Assembly: GCA_903864515.1 (NCBI GenBank)
Contig: CAIPFZ010000027.1
Location: 1 to 44,644 of the forward strand
DNA: 44,644 nt
From: an uncultured bacterium
GTDB lineage: Bacteria; Patescibacteriota; Minisyncoccia; Phycocordibacterales; CAIZLB01
Direction: 5' to 3'
Positions 39,846 to 44,644 of the stretch are shown here, piece after piece. Made by a program: the position numbers and the translations under genes. The first letter of the stretch is position 1, and each line of letters opens with the position of its first letter. The notes under the pieces were generated by a model. The model did no database searches. It saw nothing but the letters and a program-made list of their open reading frames with translations, and had not been told where the DNA came from.

Positions 39846-39947
39846 ATGAAAACAAATAACACATGTCTGAATTCTCAGAGCCTCCTCAAGGGGTGTGTTA
39901 TTGTTGGCTCTATTTCTTTTTGTTCTACTTTTAATTTTGCTGCATAG
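39846..39947 (+). CDS. putative leader peptide of the PheS-like gene
   Basis: 33-codon frame that ends SFCSTFNFAA, with three Phe codons (TTT) near its stop, as in Phe-leader attenuators. Its stop codon overlaps a hairpin (39936-39956). Two alternative helices cross in the leader: 39855-39863 with 39894-39902 (9 bp), and 39877-39882 with 39906-39911 (6 bp). No clear Shine-Dalgarno site. Confidence 0.4.
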   Translation: MKTNNTCLNSQSLLKGCVIVGSISFCSTFNFAA

Positions 39948-40015
39948 CGCAGCAAATATATTTAATTTTAACCTATATTATTAGACACAATTAATGTCCA
40001 AAACGGACAAGTTTT
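39936..40015 (+). promoter_or_regulatory. attenuator-like hairpins before the PheS-like gene
   Basis: TTTGCTGC/GCAGCAAA (8 bp, 39936-39956), followed by a T-rich stretch, and TGTCC/GGACA (39995-40009), followed by GTTTT just before the start codon. Both could act as terminators or anti-Shine-Dalgarno structures. Confidence 0.45.
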
Positions 40016-40021
40016 AAACAT

Positions 40022-41149
40022 ATGAAAATGTATATAAAGCCTCTCACGAAGGAGGCCCTAAATGAATATTTAGAGGTAAAGGACCTCACGGAATCACAAA
40101 ATCCACATGCTATAAAAATGGTCTATGAAAAAATCAGGGACTATATATACTCTGTACATAAACAAAGTGATGTTAGAGTACACAGGAAGGATCCCATAGT
40201 AACAGTTGCAGATAACTTTGATAATTTACTATTCCCTGTAGATAACATTGGTCGATCTTCAACATACACTCACTACATAGACGATACACACATATTACGT
40301 ACCCACACCACAGCTAATATGCCAGGCATATTACGAGATCTAGCAGAAAGTGACGACTGGGAAGATGTCGTGATTCTTTTGCCTGGATTAGTTTACAGAA
40401 GAGATGTATCCGATAAAAAACACGTCGGTGAAGTTCACATGCTTGAAATGTGGAGAATTGTCAAAAATATATCACGTAAAGTTATATCCAAGGATGATTT
40501 ATTAGATGTCGTTAGAGGAGTTGCAGAAACAGCGGCACCAGGATGGAAGCTTCGCATAGAAGACTCTCCCCACCCCTACACAAAGGAGGGTGTTGAAGTT
40601 AATGCAATGAAGGATGATCATGACATAGAGATATTAGAGTGTGGTCTCATAAAGGACGAAATACTTTCACAGGCCGGGATTGATCCTGTGAACTATTCAG
40701 GATGGGCGCTCGGTATAGGTCTTGATCGTCTTGTTATGACTCTCAAGGAGATACCTGATATCAGATACCTTAGATCTACCAATCTAAAAATTGCGGAACA
40801 AATGGTAAATCTTGAAACTTATCACGAAGTCTCAAACCAGCCAGCCATCAGACGTGATATGTCATATGTTGTACCAGAGGAGTATGTGGATGAAGATATA
40901 AGTGAAGATATCAGAAGATCACTCGGTGACAAGGTGGACACGCTAGAGAGTGTGGAGATATTAGATCAAACACCATATTCAAAACTTCCGGATAAAATAA
41001 GAGAAAGACTAGGTTGTGATGCGTCACAGAAGAATGTCTTGGTTAGAATAACACTCAGACATCTTGAAAGAAGTATTACAAATGAAGAGGCTAATCAAAT
41101 TTATGATGAGATTTATGGAAGAATAAATAAAGGAACTGGAGGTTATTAG
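40022..41149 (+). CDS. PheS-like class II synthetase with C-terminal FDX-ACB domain
   Basis: 375 aa. Motif 2 region THILRTHTTANMPGILRDL and LLPGLVYRRDVSDKKHVGEVHMLEM, and motif 3 GWALGIGLDRLVMTLKEIPDIRYL (about residues 225-248), are those of phenylalanyl-tRNA synthetase alpha. The last 95 residues (RRDMSYVVPEEYVDEDI to RHLERSITNEEANQIYD) are an FDX-ACB domain, normally on PheT. The one-chain plan resembles mitochondrial PheRS. The usual HQxEG motif reads HMLEMW, so amino-acid specificity is uncertain. It may be a second, non-canonical synthetase-like enzyme. Leader at 39846-40015 suggests attenuation. Confidence 0.87.
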   Translation: MKMYIKPLTKEALNEYLEVKDLTESQNPHAIKMVYEKIRDYIYSVHKQSDVRVHRKDPIVTVADNFDNLLFPVDNIGRSSTYTHYIDDTHILRTHTTANMPGILRDLAESDDWEDVVILLPGLVYRRDVSDKKHVGEVHMLEMWRIVKNISRKVISKDDLLDVVRGVAETAAPGWKLRIEDSPHPYTKEGVEVNAMKDDHDIEILECGLIKDEILSQAGIDPVNYSGWALGIGLDRLVMTLKEIPDIRYLRSTNLKIAEQMVNLETYHEVSNQPAIRRDMSYVVPEEYVDEDISEDIRRSLGDKVDTLESVEILDQTPYSKLPDKIRERLGCDASQKNVLVRITLRHLERSITNEEANQIYDEIYGRINKGTGGY

Positions 41150-41165
41150 TCCGCAATATATTACG

Positions 41166-41642
41166 TTATCTTAATTGAGAAAACTCGCTCACTCGTTCCC
41201 AATCGTAATACGTAGATGAAGCATTAGGAAGCGCCTCTTCAAATAGCTTTCGCTCAATAGAGTATACTTTTTCTCCAGCCACAATACGGTACTGTTGTCC
41301 AAGACCTGCAGAGTAACACTGAATCTTTCCAGCGTTTGATGTATCACCCTCATACTTTCCAGGAAGTTTTGAGCAACTTCCATCTACTGTATCAATTAGC
41401 TTGCGGTCTGATAAATTGCTCTTATACGTTGCCAAAAGATACACGCTTGTTTGAGGTTGACCATCCAGATTAAGAGTTGAATCTTCTTCAAAGTCCCAGT
41501 TGAATGATGATATGGGTGTAAGAACACCATCTTGTTTTGTAGACACCGCAGGGGTTTCAACTCCCCTGTCTTTTGCAATAAAAATCAAAGAAATTATCAC
41601 TACTGCAATTATAATAAGTATGTAGATGAGAGTTTTTTTCAT
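41166..41642 (-). CDS. membrane-anchored hypothetical protein
   Basis: 158 aa. Anchor at residues 4-23, then an extracytoplasmic domain with two cysteines (GSCSKLPG and IQCYSAGL) in a short segment that could form a disulfide. Beta-rich. No family recognised, but similar in plan to the protein at 33124-33639. Confidence 0.65.
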   Translation of the reverse strand: MKKTLIYILIIIAVVIISLIFIAKDRGVETPAVSTKQDGVLTPISSFNWDFEEDSTLNLDGQPQTSVYLLATYKSNLSDRKLIDTVDGSCSKLPGKYEGDTSNAGKIQCYSAGLGQQYRIVAGEKVYSIERKLFEEALPNASSTYYDWERVSEFSQLR

Positions 41643-41722
41643 ACCTTAATTATACCATACAACAGAAGAGTTAGAGTTTGGTAGTCCACGGGCAATTTAA
41701 TATTAAATTGAAATATGCCAAA

Positions 41723-42151
41723 TTACTTCTCAGCCAATGATTTTAAGACATCTAGCGCCTTGGGCCACATTTCATTCATCATTTACTCATAACATTCAGG
41801 AATATTAACAAGCTCAATATCCAGTTGTGTACCACCTTCTTTTTCTGTAAGGATATAATTTTCAAAACCATCTCCATCTTCTTCGGAAAGTTTTTCAACC
41901 CCACCTTCTATAACGCCCAGATGTTAGATAGAGATATATTTGAAAGGTATATTCTTTTCTATACGACTAACCATACCTCCGTCACTACTACCAAGAAAAA
42001 GCATTTTTGATCCTTCACTCCAATCGCCCTGATAATGTGAATCTCCATCGAACGGTTTTGTCAATTCTCTATAGGTTACATCATCGAGCTGTGTACTCCA
42101 CACCTTTTCTTTTGATGCTTTTACATAAGTTGAAAATTTTAAAGTATTCAT
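41723..42151 (-). pseudogene. SRPBCC/AHSA1-family gene with two in-frame stops
   Basis: 143 codons. N-terminal part MNTLKFSTYVKASKEKVWS is the AHSA1/SRPBCC start and the C-terminal part ends MNEMWPKALDVLKSLAEK, a typical ending of the family. Two in-frame TAA codons interrupt it, at 41924-41926 (after NIPFKYISI) and 41783-41785 (after NIPECYE). The frame is otherwise intact, so two substitutions from AAA-like codons would explain it. TAA is used as a normal stop elsewhere, so this is decay, not recoding. Confidence 0.75.
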
Positions 42152-42286
42152 ATGATTGATTATTATTTACCTGCAAATATATTTTACATAAATTGCAGTG
42201 TGTTATTTTGATAATAGTAAGATCTAACTATGTATATTTTATCATTTTATGTTTACTATATAGTGCTAACTTACAAAGCAAGCAGT

Positions 42287-42610
42287 CTATCCAGGCCAGC
42301 GAGTATTAAATAGGATTAAAATATAAGACATCAAAAATGCACCCATCGCTAATATTGAGACGATGCATATCATGACAATATCTTTCCATACTTTAGAATA
42401 GTCTTCATTTAAAATATCTTTTGATACTACAATTAATAATAAAACCATGTGGATTACAAAGAAAGTAATTTGCACACAAAATGAATTTGATGGATGCACA
42501 AATAAATTTCCCAAATTTTCCCGTCCAGGCCAATCGGCAAGATATAAAGGGAACTGGATTAAGGAGTAACAAATGGCAATTATTGAATTATAAAGTACGT
42601 TCTTAGTCAT
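42287..42610 (-). CDS. three-helix membrane protein
   Basis: 107 aa with membrane segments at about 7-24, 46-64 and 77-100. No family recognised. It lies 55 bp downstream of dinB on the same strand. Confidence 0.6.
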   Translation of the reverse strand: MTKNVLYNSIIAICYSLIQFPLYLADWPGRENLGNLFVHPSNSFCVQITFFVIHMVLLLIVVSKDILNEDYSKVWKDIVMICIVSILAMGAFLMSYILILFNTRWPG

Positions 42611-42665
42611 TTGTTTAATATTAACAATATATTCAAAAAAAACAATCCATTAACACAACTAGAAA

Positions 42666-43949
42666 TTACAAAAACAGCAAGTTCTTGTCTAAATCCTCAG
42701 ATTCCGTTCCACCATCTTGAGACCTATAATCAAGTGCGTTTTTGGTTGATCCAAGGTATATAACTATTTTGCCAAATTTCTCTTCCAGTGAGTCAATTTG
42801 CTTATGTATTGTGTCAAACTTTAATGCTTTTGCATTACTCTCAAATAAGTCATTTTGTGGTACAAAATTAGCTGTTAAATCCAGAAGGGTCACTCCTGTT
42901 GTTCTGTATAATACTCCTCTTTTATGTATTCCTTCAAATTCTTTATGAACTAGTGGGAGTAAAATCTCAGGAGAGTTTGAAGGTGAAGGTAATAAAATTA
43001 AAGCTGTTATAAATTCAAAATCTTTTGTTTTAAGAAAAATTGAAAGCTTTTTGGGAACAAGATTGAAATGTCTCGCCTTCCTGCACGCTTCCTCAATATG
43101 TTTTGAAATTTGAGACCAAAGAAAATTTTTGTCATTTGTTGATGGATGAAATGAGCGAGTCTTTTGTAGTGATGAGTAAACTGTCTTTGATTCAGAATTT
43201 ATCTCCATTACAGAAATACCATGAAGCTCCTTCCAAATTGTCTCATACGGCTTTGATAGAATTAATTTAATCCATGCGATGTCTTTATCGTAAAAATCTT
43301 TTGCTGTTATTATATCCTTCTTATTCAATTGCTCTGCAGTTCTTGGGCCTATGCCCCAGATTTTTTTGACGGGAACTTTTTCTAAAAAATCTGGGGCTGA
43401 CTCCCTATCAATCACCGTCAATCCATTTGGCTTAACCCAATTTGATGCAACCTTTGCAAGAACTTTTGTTGGAGCAAGACCAATTGAAACTGACAAATCC
43501 AATTCTTCATTAACCTCTTTTTTAATTCTTTCAGCAATTTGTCTATAAGTCATACCAAGCGGTTTATCAAGACCAGTTAATTCTCCAAAACATTCATCTA
43601 TACTATACTCCTCAACATCGTCAACGTATCTCCTGACTATATCAAACATCTTAGTGGAATATTTTACATACGCCTTGTAGTCACCTGATAAAATTATAAC
43701 GTTTGGAAATTCTCTTTTAACTTTAAAAATAGGCATTCCTCTAGTTATTCCAAGTGCCTTAGCTTCATATGAAAGTGCAGAAACAATCCCTCGCTCTTCT
43801 CCTGTAACAACAGGGAGTCCCCGTAGTTTTGGATTCTTTGCAATTTCAACACCAACAAAAAAGGCATCCCCATCTATGTGGAGTATGACTTTTTCTTTCT
43901 TGGCATTAGCTGTACCAGATTCAATTATGTTCATATTACATGAGCTCAC
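42666..43949 (-). CDS. dinB: DNA polymerase IV (Y-family)
   Basis: 427 aa from the GTG at 43949: TACAAT ends exactly 6 nt before it, the leaderless arrangement of this genome, so it is favoured over the ATG at 43934. Catalytic acids are in VILHIDGDAFFVGVE (residues 20-34) and YSIDECFGEL (about 117); the helix-hairpin-helix KIWGIGPRTAEQL is at about 208; little-finger domain follows. Translesion polymerase. The C-terminal tail is acidic (TESEDLDKNLL) and lacks a clear beta-clamp motif. Confidence 0.95.
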   Translation of the reverse strand: MSSCNMNIIESGTANAKKEKVILHIDGDAFFVGVEIAKNPKLRGLPVVTGEERGIVSALSYEAKALGITRGMPIFKVKREFPNVIILSGDYKAYVKYSTKMFDIVRRYVDDVEEYSIDECFGELTGLDKPLGMTYRQIAERIKKEVNEELDLSVSIGLAPTKVLAKVASNWVKPNGLTVIDRESAPDFLEKVPVKKIWGIGPRTAEQLNKKDIITAKDFYDKDIAWIKLILSKPYETIWKELHGISVMEINSESKTVYSSLQKTRSFHPSTNDKNFLWSQISKHIEEACRKARHFNLVPKKLSIFLKTKDFEFITALILLPSPSNSPEILLPLVHKEFEGIHKRGVLYRTTGVTLLDLTANFVPQNDLFESNAKALKFDTIHKQIDSLEEKFGKIVIYLGSTKNALDYRSQDGGTESEDLDKNLLFL

Positions 43950-44016
43950 ATCGATATTGTATCACAACAAGAGCATGTCAATATCTTGAATTTTAAAGGC
44001 TCCGATAAACGCTAGT

Positions 44017-44644
44017 TTATTTTAGGAATTTAATAGTTGAAAGGAATTTATCAAAATTAGATACGTCATATAACAATACTTCATTTCTGGTGTCAAACGT
44101 GGGACTTGTAAAAGTTATACTTATGTATTTTCCGTCTTCTTTCTGTAAACCAACCATAACAACCTTCTGATATCCAATTACTAAATAAGTATCACCGACT
44201 TTATAATCAGAGAATACAGGACGAGCTTCTGTAGAATAAATAGCATTACTATTGCCTATTTTCTTCTTGATATAGGGATGTATTATGTATTGAGAATTAT
44301 TAGTATTTTTAACAAACTGATCAAGTAGACCTTCTCCTGTTTGACTAAAAATCTCAACATCTGGATCTATTTTACATTTAGCTGTTAAATTATAAGTTCC
44401 GTCTGGGCACACTTCAGGCATATGAGTATCTATTCTAAGCATAAAAGGTTTACCATATTGAAATACATCACCCCACTTTTCAGGATATTTAAAATAAATT
44501 TCACCTCTTTTGTCTAAATACTCCTTCCAAGTAGAATCTGTTCCAGTATTTAAATATTGATTGATATATAAATAGGACCCTAATCCAACCACAGAAATAG
44601 TAACAAATATTATAAAGGCATATATTCTAAATCTTTTCCTTTTA
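44017..44644 (-). CDS. membrane-anchored hypothetical protein, 5' end beyond the window
   Basis: The frame runs off the right edge. The visible part starts with a basic KRKRFRIY, then a membrane segment (VTISVVGLGSYLYINQYL), followed by a roughly 180-residue extracytoplasmic domain with two cysteines (PEVCPDG, AKCKID) and a C-terminal FDKFLSTIKFLK. This resembles PsbP-like/DUF1795-type anchored proteins common in CPR genomes (uncertain). The GTG at 44592 is not the real start. Confidence 0.65.
   Translation of the reverse strand, partial: KRKRFRIYAFIIFVTISVVGLGSYLYINQYLNTGTDSTWKEYLDKRGEIYFKYPEKWGDVFQYGKPFMLRIDTHMPEVCPDGTYNLTAKCKIDPDVEIFSQTGEGLLDQFVKNTNNSQYIIHPYIKKKIGNSNAIYSTEARPVFSDYKVGDTYLVIGYQKVVMVGLQKEDGKYISITFTSPTFDTRNEVLLYDVSNFDKFLSTIKFLK

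Noticed and set aside
41924-42151. Stop-codon recoding (TAA read through) in the SRPBCC gene
   Set aside because: TAA serves as the normal terminator of many intact genes in the window, so decay is simpler.

Overview
The window looks like a piece of a small AT-rich genome from the Candidate Phyla Radiation (Patescibacteria, probably a Paceibacteria/Parcubacteria-type lineage). This is an inference from low GC, many short proteins with one N-terminal membrane anchor instead of a lipobox, a PG-binding plus fibronectin-like surface protein, a monomeric PheS-like enzyme, and almost no Shine-Dalgarno sites. TAA, TAG and TGA all appear to act as stops. At least a dozen genes have a -10 box only 6-7 nt before the start codon, so leaderless mRNAs are probably common.

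Left half (about 0.2-25 kb): an array of eight Liv-type (periplasmic-binding-protein type I) substrate-binding proteins, named here SBP A to H, and seven TrmB-family winged-helix regulators. Six SBP/TrmB pairs are directly divergent; pair E is pushed apart by an insertion, and SBP G has no TrmB partner. The array ends in a single LivM-type permease; no LivH, LivF or LivG lies in the window. Some loci carry extra genes: two SAM methyltransferases, a divergent HemB-like (ALAD-fold) protein and a PycTM/DUF5706-like membrane protein. The likely design is that each TrmB controls its own anchored binding protein.

The array is interrupted by genes of visibly higher GC: a lipoprotein and an unknown gene (7.8-8.9 kb), a three-gene insertion (13.0-14.6 kb), and a PEP-CTERM-like protein (21.4 kb); a further gene of this type lies at 30.7 kb. 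The 13.0-14.6 kb insertion is the most striking locus. Three small genes, each followed by a roughly 85-nt repeat that is a complete hammerhead ribozyme on the minus strand (CUGAUGA and GAAA cores, GUH cleavage site, covarying stem II), lie head to tail between SBP E and its TrmB. Self-cleavage would cut one transcript into separate mRNAs capped by hairpins.

At 25.07-25.40 kb, upstream of livM, is a separate minus-strand structured RNA of about 331 nt. It has its own extended -10 promoter, a perfect 10-bp closing stem and a terminator, and I cannot assign it to a known family.

Right half (about 25.8-44.6 kb): mostly ordinary CPR genes. They include a surface protein, an HI0933-type flavoprotein, a phospholipase D-like synthase, cupin, acyltransferase, GT2, two NUDIX proteins, a YdcF/SanA protein, MazG-like and RBBP9-like enzymes, an ECF-sigma operon with a DUF2202 ferritin-like protein, a PheS-like synthetase fused to FDX-ACB behind an attenuator-like leader, an SRPBCC pseudogene, and DNA polymerase IV. 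No tRNA, rRNA, CRISPR array, transposase or integrase was found.
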